DNA of 54,945 bases from Alphaproteobacteria bacterium. GTDB lineage: Bacteria; Pseudomonadota; Alphaproteobacteria; Micropepsales; Micropepsaceae. The notes under the pieces are model-generated. The model ran no database searches and had not been told where the DNA came from. It was given only the letters and a program-made list of their open reading frames with translations. Where the stretch lies: positions 1 through 54,945 of the forward strand of contig WGMH01000012.1 in NCBI GenBank assembly GCA_016125165.1, read 5' to 3'. Below, one piece after another: positions 1-8,380 of this stretch. Every line of letters begins with the position of its first letter. Position 1 is the first letter of the stretch. The position numbers were made by a program, and so were the translations under genes.

Positions 1-293
1 GCACCGCAAGGCTGGAAGAAGCCGTCACCGCCTATCGCGAGGCGCTGAAGGAACGCACACGCGAGCGCGTCCCACTCGACTGGGCCATGACGCAGAACAA
101 TCTGGGGACTGCGCTTACGTGCCTAGGCGGGCGCGAGAGCGGCACCGCGCGGCTGGAGGAAGCCGCCGCCGCCTATCGCGAGGCGCTGGGTGAATTCGAG
201 AAGGCCAAGGCAGAATACCATGTTGGGATGGCGCGAGGTAATCTTGAGCGCGCGGAAAGGCTGCTTGCCCAGCGGCGGGGGAAATCGGGATAG
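1..293 (+). CDS. Tetratricopeptide-repeat protein, C-terminal end (5' truncated by window)
   Basis: The reading frame is open from base 3 to the stop at 291-293, so the gene begins outside the window. The 96 visible codons contain two copies of a repeat (TARLEEAVTAYREAL, then TARLEEAAAAYREAL) exactly 47 codons apart, with MTQNNLGTAL between them. This is the TPR-type unit common in large repeat proteins of Alphaproteobacteria. TPR arrays are helical protein-protein interaction scaffolds; the partner and any N-terminal effector domain cannot be seen. The second copy is followed by a diverged, charged C-terminal helix. Confidence 0.75.
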   Translation, partial: TARLEEAVTAYREALKERTRERVPLDWAMTQNNLGTALTCLGGRESGTARLEEAAAAYREALGEFEKAKAEYHVGMARGNLERAERLLAQRRGKSG

Positions 294-310
294 CGCTCGG
301 GCAGATGTTT

Positions 311-772
311 CTAGCCCGCCCGCACCTGAAACAGCGCGCCATCCGCCGCCACGATGGTGAGGGCGTCGCCCTGTTTGGGTGAGCCGTCGAGGCAGCGCGC
401 GTTCCAGCGGGAGTCGTCCACCAGCACCGCGCCGGTGTCGCCGATGAAATCTTCTGCGGCGATCACGCGGCGGCCGATATATTGCGTGGTGCGTTCGTTG
501 AGCGTCGCATGCGTCAAGCGGATCGCCTTGCTCCATGGCGTGCGCTTCCACTGCCATGTCGCCACGACCGAGAAGATCGCGAACAACAGAAGCGCCAGCG
601 CGCCGTCCATCTCCGGCCAAAACAGCTTGATCGCGCCCACGATCAGCGCGCCGATGCCCGGCCACAGCAGATAGGTCGTCTCGCTGATGATCTCGATGGC
701 GATCAGCACCGCGCCGAATGTGAGCCAGTGCCAGAAGGCGACCGACTCCAGAAATTCCCCGATATGTTCCAT
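311..772 (-). CDS. NfeD-family membrane protein (QmcA partner)
   Basis: The 153-residue protein has hydrophobic segments at about residues 12-32, 34-52 and 58-74. A soluble C-terminal part (about 95-153, GRRVIAAEDFIGDTGAVLVDD) has the pattern of the small OB-fold domain of the NfeD/YbbJ family. The start codon lies 3 bp after the stop of the SPFH gene upstream, so the two form an operon. Short NfeD proteins are known to pair with SPFH/stomatin proteins and help organise or process them in the inner membrane; the enzymatic role is not established. There is no sign of the N-terminal ClpP-like protease domain of long NfeD proteins. Confidence 0.8.
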   Translation of the reverse strand: MEHIGEFLESVAFWHWLTFGAVLIAIEIISETTYLLWPGIGALIVGAIKLFWPEMDGALALLLFAIFSVVATWQWKRTPWSKAIRLTHATLNERTTQYIGRRVIAAEDFIGDTGAVLVDDSRWNARCLDGSPKQGDALTIVAADGALFQVRAG

Positions 773-775
773 GGC

Positions 776-1777
776 TCAGCTCTGCGGCGGAATGAAATGG
801 GGAACCGTGCCCGTGCTTTCGCGCGGAGGCGGACGGTTGCCATCGCCGCCACCGGCCGAACCGCCACCGCCGATGCCATTGCGCATCATCTCACCGATAC
901 CGGCGAGCGAGCCCAGCAAACCGCTGGCTTCCATCGGCAGCACCACGAATTTCTGATTGGGCGCACTTGCCAGATCCGAAAACGCTTCGATGTATTTCTG
1001 ACCCAGGAAGTAATTGAGCGCGTTCACATTGCCCGCCGCGATGGCCTCGGACACCATCTGCGTGGCTTTCGCTTCGGCCTGCGCGGCGCGTTCGCGCGCT
1101 TCGGCATCGCGGAAGGCGGCTTCGCGGCGGCCTTCGGCCTGCAGGATCGCGGACTGTTTGGCGCCTTCCGCGCGCAGCACCGCGGCCTGCTTTTCGCCAT
1201 CGGCTTCCAGCACCGCGGCACGGCGGAGGCGCTCGGCCTTCATCTGGCGCGCCATGGCTTCGGTGATGTCTTTCGGCGGCGAGAGATCCTTGATCTCGAT
1301 GCGCGTGACCTTCACGCCCCAGGGCTGCGTCGCCAGATCGACGACCCGCAAAAGCCTCTGGTTGATCTCGTCGCGCTTCGAAAGAACCTCGTCGAGATCC
1401 ATGGCGCCGATCACCGTGCGCACATTGGTGAGACAGAGATTTTCGATGCCCTGCTCGAGATTGCCGACTTCGTATGCGGCCTTGGGCGCATCCACCACCT
1501 GAAAGAAGGCGATGGCATCGGCGGTGACCATGGCGTTGTCGCGGGTGATGACGGACTGGCTCGGAATCTCCAGCACCTCTTCCATGACCGAGAGCTTGCG
1601 GCCGATACGGTCGAAGAACGGCGTGATGAGATTGAGGCCCGGCTTCAGCACGCGGGTAAATCGCCCGAAGCGCTCCACCGTCCATTCGCGGCCCTGCGGC
1701 ACCGATTTGACGCCGGCAAAGATCGTGATGATGGCGAGGAAGACGACAGCGAAGACAAAATAGAGTTCGGCGGACAT
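776..1777 (-). CDS. qmcA: SPFH/band 7 (stomatin-like) membrane protein QmcA
   Basis: The 333-residue protein starts with one membrane anchor (about residues 3-20). An SPFH domain follows (VPQGREWTVERFGRF onward, to about 180), then an Ala/Glu/Arg-rich region (about 185-245, rich in AEGRREAAFRDAEARERAAQ) expected to form the long coiled coil used for oligomerisation. The tail is Gly-rich. Family members form large cage-like rings in the inner membrane and are often linked to membrane protein quality control with FtsH or NfeD partners. The nfeD gene follows immediately, matching the E. coli qmcA-ybbJ arrangement. Function beyond the family is inferred. Confidence 0.85.
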   Translation of the reverse strand: MSAELYFVFAVVFLAIITIFAGVKSVPQGREWTVERFGRFTRVLKPGLNLITPFFDRIGRKLSVMEEVLEIPSQSVITRDNAMVTADAIAFFQVVDAPKAAYEVGNLEQGIENLCLTNVRTVIGAMDLDEVLSKRDEINQRLLRVVDLATQPWGVKVTRIEIKDLSPPKDITEAMARQMKAERLRRAAVLEADGEKQAAVLRAEGAKQSAILQAEGRREAAFRDAEARERAAQAEAKATQMVSEAIAAGNVNALNYFLGQKYIEAFSDLASAPNQKFVVLPMEASGLLGSLAGIGEMMRNGIGGGGSAGGGDGNRPPPRESTGTVPHFIPPQS

Positions 1778-1943
1778 GAGCGCCCCTTATGAGAATCGAA
1801 AGCGATGGCGAAAGCATGCGCCCATCGGGGAGCCCCTTCCACCACGCCTCTATATGGGGATTGCGGCCCTGCGTTTCACGCGTCCGGGTGCTGCGCGGCA
1901 TGCAGAGCGCCCCGCACCAAGGCCTTGATGTGAAAGGCGCTTT

Positions 1944-2219
1944 CTACTGATCGAAATTGTTGCGGCTGGAAAAGAACACCAGCGCCATCAGCCCCGCTCC
2001 GACAAGGAACGTCACCACGATGCCAAGCCCCAGAAACAGCCAGCCCAAAGGAGACAGGCCGACGCCCGAAAGGCTGCTCCAGGCATAGGTCGCATACCAG
2101 ATGGCCACGATCAGGAAGCCCGCCAGAACCAGCAGCGTGAACCAGCCGCCCGCCCCCAGCCGTTCCTGGCGGCCCGGATGGCTGTTGTCGTTGCTCGGGC
2201 CCTGCATGTCGTCTCCCAT
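1944..2219 (-). CDS. Small two-helix membrane protein, unknown function
   Basis: Starting at the ATG at 2219 (MGDDMQGPSND), the protein has 91 residues with two hydrophobic helices (around WFTLLVLAGFLIVAIWYAT and LGIVVTFLVGAGLMALVFF) and a polar N-terminus. The frame stays open upstream and could start at 2303 or 2312, giving a further acidic and basic leader. I chose 2219 because the upstream residues show no conserved feature, but this is uncertain. The gene is divergent from the eipA-like gene. No family is recognised. Confidence 0.55.
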   Translation of the reverse strand: MGDDMQGPSNDNSHPGRQERLGAGGWFTLLVLAGFLIVAIWYATYAWSSLSGVGLSPLGWLFLGLGIVVTFLVGAGLMALVFFSSRNNFDQ

Positions 2220-2378
2220 GAGCGGCCGCCCATCGGGATGGTTCCCGAAGGGCTGTTCGGCTTCCGGCTCTCGCCTTGCTGCCGAAAAAAAACCGTGTTC
2301 CATCCTTCCCATTGTTACCGATTCGCGGAACCAGCCGCGGCCCAAATGCTTCAAGTACATAATCCCAAGGAGGCCAAA

Positions 2379-2963
2379 ATGATCCGCTCCCGCGCCCTAA
2401 CCTTCGTCGCTGCGGCATTTATATCCTTCGGCCTGGCGGCCATGCCTGCCGCCGCCGAACCCACCGAAGGCAAAAAGGGCGACAAATTCGAGGAAAACGA
2501 GGTGGTTCAGGCCGCCGCCGATTTCTTCGGCGTTGCCTCCGAAGCCACGGCAAAAGCGGTGCAGCGTGTGTTCAGGGATCAGGGCCTGCCCGATGCCTAC
2601 ATCAAGGGTGACGAAGGCTCGGGCGCGATTGTGGTGGGCCTGCGCTATGGCTCCGGCTGGCTGATCCGCAAAGGTTATGAGCCGGTAAAGGTGTATTGGC
2701 AGGGGCCGTCGGTCGGCTGGGATTTCGGCGGCAACGCCTCAAAGACGTTCGTGCTGATCTACAACCTTCAGGATGAAGAGCGCCTGTTCCAGAAATTCCC
2801 CGGCGTGGAAGGCACGTTCTACCTCGTGGCCGGGATCGGCGTGAACTACATGCGTTCCTCGGGCATCACGCTGGCGCCGATGCGCACCGGCGTCGGCCTG
2901 CGCGCGGGCGTGAATGCGGGCTACCTCACCTTCACCCGCGAGCACACGCTCAATCCGTTCTGA
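2379..2963 (+). CDS. eipA: EipA/DUF1134 periplasmic envelope-integrity protein
   Basis: A clear AAGGAGG ribosome-binding site (2368-2374) precedes the ATG at 2379, which decides the start although the frame is open further upstream. The 194-residue product has a signal peptide (MIRSRALTFVAAAFISFGLAAMP, cleaved near AAAEP). The mature part has the glycine-rich lipid-binding-like pattern of DUF1134 (GSGAIVVGLRYGSG, then VGWDFGGNASKTFVLIYNL). In Brucella and Caulobacter this family (EipA) supports cell-envelope integrity. The stop lies 2 bp from the end of the convergent secF gene. Confidence 0.85.
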   Translation: MIRSRALTFVAAAFISFGLAAMPAAAEPTEGKKGDKFEENEVVQAAADFFGVASEATAKAVQRVFRDQGLPDAYIKGDEGSGAIVVGLRYGSGWLIRKGYEPVKVYWQGPSVGWDFGGNASKTFVLIYNLQDEERLFQKFPGVEGTFYLVAGIGVNYMRSSGITLAPMRTGVGLRAGVNAGYLTFTREHTLNPF

Positions 2964-2964
2964 G

Positions 2965-3960
2965 TTACGCGGGCTGGGCCTCTTCGCTCTCTTCCCTGCC
3001 GCCGCCGGACTGCGTTCCGGCGGGGGCCGGCAGATAGAGCAGGATCATCGCGGCGACATAAATCGACGAGAACGTGCCGACGATGATGCCGAACAGGATC
3101 GCCGCGGTGAAATCGAACAGCGCCGCGCCGCCGAAGATCAGGAGCGGGATCACCGAAATCGCCGTGGTGGTCGATGTCAGGATCGTTCGCGTGAACATCT
3201 GGTTGGTGGAGAGATTGATAAGTTCACCGAGAGGCATGCGCTTATATTTGCGCCGGTTCTCACGAATACGGTCGAACACCACCACCGTGTCATTGATCGA
3301 ATAGCCCGCGAGCGTCAGCAGCGCGGCGATCGATGTGAGTGTGAAGTCGAGATGGAACAGCGAATAGAGCCCCGCTGTCACCAGCACGTCATGGCCGGTG
3401 GCGAACACCGCGCCCACGCCATATTGCCATTCGAAGCGCACCGCCACGTAAGCGGCGATCGCCAGAACCGCAAGCACCGTGGCAAGGACTCCCGCATGGA
3501 AAAGCTCGCCGGACACTTTCGGGCCGATGATCTGGGTGTTGCGCAACGTGTAATCAGGCCCGAGCTTGGCCTTGATCGCATCGGCGACCGCGCGGCCCGC
3601 GCCGGAGAACGACGACGCATCTTCGGCCGTGGCCGTCTTGTCGTAATCCTTGGGCTGCACGCGGATCAGCACGCAGGAATCCTTCGGTGTATCGCAGGAG
3701 CCGCCGCCAAACGTCTGCACCTGCGGATCGCCGAAGCCGAGGCTTGTCACATCGGCGCGCATCTGGTGCACGTCGATGGTGCGCTCTGCCTTCACTTCCA
3801 GAAGCACGCCGCCGGTAAAGTCGATGCCCAGATTGAAGCCATGAAAGGCGATGGAAATGATCGCCGCGGCGAGCAGAAGCCCGTCGATGGTGAACGCGAA
3901 AAAGCGGGCGCCCACGAAATTGATCTTCGAGTTCTCGGGCAGGAAATTCAGAAGGGCCAT
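2965..3960 (-). CDS. secF: Protein translocase subunit SecF
   Basis: SecF works with SecD and YajC as a proton-driven accessory complex that pulls exported proteins out of SecYEG. The sequence shows the first membrane helix, the GIDFTGG motif (start of the periplasmic P1 head) and the later helix with SINDTVVVFDRIRE, the signature of the proton-relay region. From the ATG at 3960 (MALLNFLPENSKINF) the length is 331 residues. An in-frame start at 4011 would add 17 Pro/Gly-rich residues without conserved pattern. Neither site has a strong ribosome-binding site. SecD is not next to it here, which is unusual since secD and secF are usually adjacent. Confidence 0.9.
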   Translation of the reverse strand: MALLNFLPENSKINFVGARFFAFTIDGLLLAAAIISIAFHGFNLGIDFTGGVLLEVKAERTIDVHQMRADVTSLGFGDPQVQTFGGGSCDTPKDSCVLIRVQPKDYDKTATAEDASSFSGAGRAVADAIKAKLGPDYTLRNTQIIGPKVSGELFHAGVLATVLAVLAIAAYVAVRFEWQYGVGAVFATGHDVLVTAGLYSLFHLDFTLTSIAALLTLAGYSINDTVVVFDRIRENRRKYKRMPLGELINLSTNQMFTRTILTSTTTAISVIPLLIFGGAALFDFTAAILFGIIVGTFSSIYVAAMILLYLPAPAGTQSGGGREESEEAQPA

Positions 3961-4085
3961 GGGCGGGTTCGAGCCTGTCGCTGGGGTCTTTCCGGGGCGG
4001 GGGCGAGACATAGCCGCTCAGGGCGGGGGGAACAAGCAGCCCGCCCAGAGGACTCGCGCGCAATGTCTTGTTTCGCATTATAAGA

Positions 4086-6035
4086 ATGCCCATGGCCAAG
4101 CCGCTGACATCCGCCGACCCCGGCAGACCACGTCCCGCGCCCTATGACCCTTTTCCGGTCATGGCGGCGACGGTCACGGCCGCCATTGTGGTCGGCGGCA
4201 TCTATCTGGGCCGGCCCATCCTTGTTCCCCTATCCCTTGCGGTGCTGATGGCGTTCGCGCTGGCCCCGCTGGTGGGACTGCTGCGGGATATCCACCTTGG
4301 CCGCGTGCCCTCCGTGATCCTGTCGGTGCTGCTGGCCGTGGTCATCATTCTGGGGCTGGCCGGGTTCATCGGCGCGCAATTCGCAAACCTCGCCGCCGAC
4401 CTGCCGCGCTATCAGACCAACCTGTTGCAAAAGATCGAGGCCGTGCGCGGAACCGCCGCGCAATCGAGCGTGGTTCAGGGCGTCTCGGCCGTTCTGAAAA
4501 AGCTGAGCGACGAAGTCACCGGCACATCCGACAACGCCAATGCGCCGAAGGATGGCAATGGCAGCATCGCCAGTGACACCGCGCAGGCCGGAAAGCCGGT
4601 TCCGGTGGAGATCGTCAACAGCCAGACCGAACCCTTGCAGGTGATCGAGAATATCCTCGAACCACTGCTGGAACCGCTGGCGACGCTGGCGGTGGTGATC
4701 ATCTTCGTCGCCTTCATCCTCTTGCAGAAGGAGGACTTGCGCGACCGCTTCATCCGGCTTGCGGGCGCGGCGGACCTGCAACGAACGACATTGGCGCTCG
4801 ATGAGGCCGCAACCAAGCTCGCGCGCTATCTGTTCCTGCAGACCATCATCAATCTGACCTTCGGCATGATCGTGGCGGTAGGACTCTATCTTGTCGGCAT
4901 TCCCAACTCCGGACTGTGGGGGCTGGTCGGCGCGATGCTGCGCTATGTGCCTTATGTCGGCGTGCCACTGGCGGCGGCATTTCCCGTCGCGCTGTCGCTC
5001 GCCATTGCGCCGGGCTGGATCACCGTGGTGTGGACGCTGGCGGTGTTCTTCGTCACCGAGCCCATCATCGGGCAGGTGGTGGAACCCTACCTCTACGGAC
5101 GGCATATGGGGCTTTCCGCGGTGGCGGTGATCGTCGCTGCCGCGTTCTGGACATGGGTCTGGGGCCCGGTGGGGCTGATCCTGTCCACGCCGCTGACCAT
5201 GTGTCTTGTGGTGATCGGCCGTCATGTGCCGCATCTGCAATTCCTCGATGTGTTGCTCGGCGATGCGCCGCCTCTAGCACAAGAGGAAAGTTTCTATTCG
5301 CGCATGCTGGCCGGCGATGCCGATGAAGCGGTGGGCCAGGCAGAACAATATCTGAAGAGTCATTCTCTCTTCGCCTATTTCGACGGCGTGGCGCTGAAAG
5401 GCCTCACGTTGGCGCAGCATGACGTTGATCGCGGCGTGCTCGATGAAGAACACCGCCTTGGCATGCGCGTTTCCGTGCAGGCATTCCTCGACGAATTGTG
5501 GGAACGCGAAAAAGACGAACGCGACGATGAGGAAGAAGCCGCGCGGCTTGAAGCCATACCGGCGGAATGGCGCGATGGCGCGGTTCTATGCATCGCCGGA
5601 CGCGGCGCGCTGGACGAAGCAGCGGCGGCGATGCTTGCCTATCTGCTCCGCCGCCACGGCATCGGCGCGCGCGTGATCTCTGCCGAGGATGCCGCGCCGG
5701 GACGGCTTCATCGCATTGCGCCGGAGGGCGTGCAGGTTGTCTGCGCGTCCTATCTCGATCCCGACAATTACAAGAATGCGCGCTATCTCATCCGCCGGGT
5801 GCGCAAGCGCTTCACCAGAGCCGAACCCATCGCCTGTTTCTGGGGTTTCCAGACCGACGACGCCCGCTATCTCGATTCCATCGAAGCGACGGAAAGCGAT
5901 GTGGTAACGAGCCTGCGCAGCGCGGTGGGACGTATCGTGCGCCTTGTCCACCGCGGCCCGGGCGCCACCACCGCCGATGAAACCTCCGGCGGGGGCGAAA
6001 CCTTCGACAACGAGGACGAAGCCGAGGAAGTGTAA
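4086..6035 (+). CDS. AI-2E-family (PerM-like) membrane transporter with long C-terminal domain
   Basis: The product is about 649 residues; starts at 4068 (TTG), 4086 or 4092 are all possible and none has a strong ribosome-binding site. Residues about 25-390 carry the eight-helix pattern of the AI-2 exporter family (LGRPILVPLSLAVLMAFALAP near the N-terminus, LRYVPYVGVPLAAAFPVAL and FWTWVWGPVGLILSTPLT near the end). The remaining 250 residues are soluble and acidic, including AGRGALDEAAAAMLAYLLRRHG and a stretch like a small alpha/beta domain. Typical PerM proteins stop near 350 residues. The substrate is unknown; family members export small molecules or act as Na+/H+ antiporters. Confidence 0.8.
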   Translation: MPMAKPLTSADPGRPRPAPYDPFPVMAATVTAAIVVGGIYLGRPILVPLSLAVLMAFALAPLVGLLRDIHLGRVPSVILSVLLAVVIILGLAGFIGAQFANLAADLPRYQTNLLQKIEAVRGTAAQSSVVQGVSAVLKKLSDEVTGTSDNANAPKDGNGSIASDTAQAGKPVPVEIVNSQTEPLQVIENILEPLLEPLATLAVVIIFVAFILLQKEDLRDRFIRLAGAADLQRTTLALDEAATKLARYLFLQTIINLTFGMIVAVGLYLVGIPNSGLWGLVGAMLRYVPYVGVPLAAAFPVALSLAIAPGWITVVWTLAVFFVTEPIIGQVVEPYLYGRHMGLSAVAVIVAAAFWTWVWGPVGLILSTPLTMCLVVIGRHVPHLQFLDVLLGDAPPLAQEESFYSRMLAGDADEAVGQAEQYLKSHSLFAYFDGVALKGLTLAQHDVDRGVLDEEHRLGMRVSVQAFLDELWEREKDERDDEEEAARLEAIPAEWRDGAVLCIAGRGALDEAAAAMLAYLLRRHGIGARVISAEDAAPGRLHRIAPEGVQVVCASYLDPDNYKNARYLIRRVRKRFTRAEPIACFWGFQTDDARYLDSIEATESDVVTSLRSAVGRIVRLVHRGPGATTADETSGGGETFDNEDEAEEV

Positions 6036-6051
6036 CGCCTGTGCCGGGGCG

Positions 6052-6984
6052 CTACTTCATATCCACCCGCTGTACCGGCACGGGCGACAGACACACATCC
6101 AGAATTGGCGGCGGCGTGAGCTTGTAGAAGCCCGGCGCGGGATTGCGCCGCTCGTTCTTCCATTTCACGAACGCGTCGGATTGCATGTTCATCACCTGAT
6201 AGTGCGGACGCTGCGCCTCCGGCAGGTCGGCGGCCACGCGCACCGAGATGATCTTGTCGGCGCGATCCTTCTGCTGAATGACACCGCTATCCACTTTGGG
6301 ATCGCCGCGCTCCAGCTTTTGCAGATATTGCATGCCATCCAGCACGCGGCCGAAAGCAGTGAGATTGCGATCAAGGCGGCGCGGGGCCTGACCGATCACG
6401 ATGTAGAATTCGGTTGTCGCGGTATCGGCATCATTGTCGCGCGCAAAGGCGAATGTGCCGGGGCAATGAATGATCCACTCGCGCTTCTGCCCCGGATCGC
6501 GGCCCACCGGAAAGCCCAGCACATGTCCAGCCATGGGTGCAAAAAGATCAGCATTGCCAAGCGGCACGAAGGGCGGCAGGCCCTTCTGCGGCGCGTCGAA
6601 TTCGGCCTTCAGCGGGGTCCATTCGGCTCTGCGCGGATCATCTGCCACCTGCTCCCCGCCTGTGGCCGCCGTGCCTTCACCAATGCCGCCCTGCGCCACG
6701 AACCCGTCGATGACCCGATAGAACGCCGTGCCGTCATAGAAGTGCGCGCGTGCCAGCGCTTTCATGCGCGCAGCATGGGCGGGGGCGAAGTCCGGCGCCA
6801 GTTCCACGGCAACCGTGCCGTATTTCGTATCGATCAGCAGGAGGTTGTCGGGATCGACATCGCGCCATTCCGGAACGGAAACCTCTTGCGGCCGGGCTTC
6901 CGGAACTGGCGTTTCGGCATGGCTTGCGGGCAACGCCAGCGTGAAAAGCGTGGCTGCGGCAATTGCGATGCGCCGTATCGTCAT
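6052..6984 (-). CDS. Secreted cyclophilin-type peptidyl-prolyl cis-trans isomerase
   Basis: The ATG at 6984 opens a signal peptide (MTIRRIAIAAATLFTLALPASHA) and gives 310 residues; the longer open frame upstream (to 7089) is Arg-rich and lacks a signal. The mature part follows the cyclophilin pattern: IDTKYGTVAVELAP, FYDGTAFYRVIDGFVAQGG, later FYIVIGQAPRRLDRNLTAFGRV. Cyclophilins isomerise X-Pro bonds and act here as a periplasmic folding factor. A roughly 60-residue extension after the core is not typical. The gene is divergent from the MFS gene, with 53 bp between the starts. Confidence 0.85.
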   Translation of the reverse strand: MTIRRIAIAAATLFTLALPASHAETPVPEARPQEVSVPEWRDVDPDNLLLIDTKYGTVAVELAPDFAPAHAARMKALARAHFYDGTAFYRVIDGFVAQGGIGEGTAATGGEQVADDPRRAEWTPLKAEFDAPQKGLPPFVPLGNADLFAPMAGHVLGFPVGRDPGQKREWIIHCPGTFAFARDNDADTATTEFYIVIGQAPRRLDRNLTAFGRVLDGMQYLQKLERGDPKVDSGVIQQKDRADKIISVRVAADLPEAQRPHYQVMNMQSDAFVKWKNERRNPAPGFYKLTPPPILDVCLSPVPVQRVDMK

Positions 6985-7037
6985 CTGCGGTCTTGTCCTG
7001 AAGGAGCCCTTCGCCAATAAAGCACCGAGAGCCCCCC

Positions 7038-8243
7038 ATGACCACGCCAAATCCCGAGCCCGGTCCGCAGCCCGCTTCGGCCGCCGCATTGCCGACGCTG
7101 CTGAGCGTGATGTTCATCAATCTGCTCGGCTTCGGCATCGTGGTGCCGCTCCTGCCCTTTTATGCCAAGTCGTTTCACGCGCCCGCCTGGCAGATCGCGC
7201 TGGTGTTCTCGGCCTATGCCATCGGCGCATTTTTTGGCGAACCGTTCTGGGGCCGCCTTTCCGATCGCATCGGCCGCAAGCCCATACTCATCTCGACCGT
7301 TGCCGGAAACTGCCTGTGCTACATGGCGATGGCACTGGCGCCGAACGTGTATGTGGCGTTCTTCGTGCGCATTCTGGGTGGCCTTGCGAGCGGCAACGGC
7401 TCGGTGATTCAGGGTTACATCGCCGACGTGACGCCGCCGGAAGACCGTGCGGGGCGGCTGTCATGGCTGGGCGCGGCCTTTAACGTCGGCTTCATCGTGG
7501 GGCCCGCGCTCGGTGGCCTGCTCGCGCATCCCGAAAGCGGGCATGTCGGATTTCAGACACCGCTTTTCGTGTGTTCGGCGCTGTCGTTTTTCTGCGTGAT
7601 CGCGCTGGCGCTGTTCGTGAAGGAAAGCCGCACGCGGGGCATCGAAGTGGCCGAGAAAGCAAGCCGCTGGGCGGTGATCGGCACTGCCGTCCGCAATCCG
7701 ATGATCCGCAAAGCCATGCTGGTCACGCTGCTAGCGGGCTGCGCCTTTGTCGGCGTGGAATCGATCTTCGGGCTTTGGACGCAGGCGCGCTTCAATTGGG
7801 GGCCGCGGCAGGTGGGCGAAGCCTTCGCCATCGTGGGTGTGGTGGCGGCGATCTGCCAGATCTTCCTGATCGGCCCCTTGTCCAAACGCTTCGGCGAGGC
7901 GCGGGTGCTGACCTTCGGCATGGTGCTGACGACGCTGTGCCTGCTTCTGCAACCGCTTGGCAGTGGCGCGATCACCGTGGTGCCGCTGCTTGCCATTGCG
8001 GCTTTCGGCCAATCAATTGCGTGGCCCAACGTGGCCGCCATCATCTCGCGCAATGCGGAGATGGAACACCAGGGACAATACCTCGGCCTGAACAATGCGA
8101 TGGGCGCGCTCGCCCGCGTGCTTGGACCGTTCGCGCTCGGCATGGGCTTCACGACAATCGGCGTGAATGCGCCGTTCTACATGGCGGGCCTGATCGTGTT
8201 GCCCGCGATCTGGCTGGCCTGGAGCGTGCGCCGCCGGCGCTGA
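7038..8243 (+). CDS. TetA-type MFS efflux transporter
   Basis: The 401-residue protein has the twelve-helix pattern of the major facilitator superfamily. The loop 2-3 signature is GRLSDRIGRKP (motif A, about residues 71-81), and FVRILGGLASGNGSVIQGYIADVT is the TetA-like motif B/C region. It is closest in pattern to the TCR/Tet subfamily of drug:H+ antiporters, many chromosomal members of which have unknown substrates. No TetR-type regulator lies beside it, so a tetracycline role is not supported. The stop is followed by a GC hairpin. Confidence 0.82.
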   Translation: MTTPNPEPGPQPASAAALPTLLSVMFINLLGFGIVVPLLPFYAKSFHAPAWQIALVFSAYAIGAFFGEPFWGRLSDRIGRKPILISTVAGNCLCYMAMALAPNVYVAFFVRILGGLASGNGSVIQGYIADVTPPEDRAGRLSWLGAAFNVGFIVGPALGGLLAHPESGHVGFQTPLFVCSALSFFCVIALALFVKESRTRGIEVAEKASRWAVIGTAVRNPMIRKAMLVTLLAGCAFVGVESIFGLWTQARFNWGPRQVGEAFAIVGVVAAICQIFLIGPLSKRFGEARVLTFGMVLTTLCLLLQPLGSGAITVVPLLAIAAFGQSIAWPNVAAIISRNAEMEHQGQYLGLNNAMGALARVLGPFALGMGFTTIGVNAPFYMAGLIVLPAIWLAWSVRRRR

Positions 8244-8252
8244 CTATTCGAA

Positions 8253-8268
8253 GGCGGGTTTGCCCGCC
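8253..8268 (+). terminator. Possible terminator hairpin after the MFS gene
   Basis: A six-bp GC stem (GGCGGG, loop TTTG, CCCGCC) lies 10 bp after the MFS stop. No T-tract follows, so it would be a weak or factor-assisted terminator at best. Confidence 0.3.
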
Positions 8269-8380
8269 AGGGGCACGCGCGAAGCATTAGCCGATCATCC
8301 TTGACCCACTATTAATCGGCCAGACGATGGTCCGTGCGCGCCGGGCCAAATTGCCCCCCCGGAACGCATCAAATCCTGAT

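Noticed and set aside
482..1792. 436-codon plus-strand open frame
   Set aside because: It lies opposite qmcA and nfeD, both with clear families, and its Arg/His-rich translation is typical of an antisense shadow.
7038..8243. Tetracycline resistance determinant
   Set aside because: Only the general TetA-like MFS pattern is visible; there is no tetR-type regulator or operator, so a specific resistance claim is not supported.
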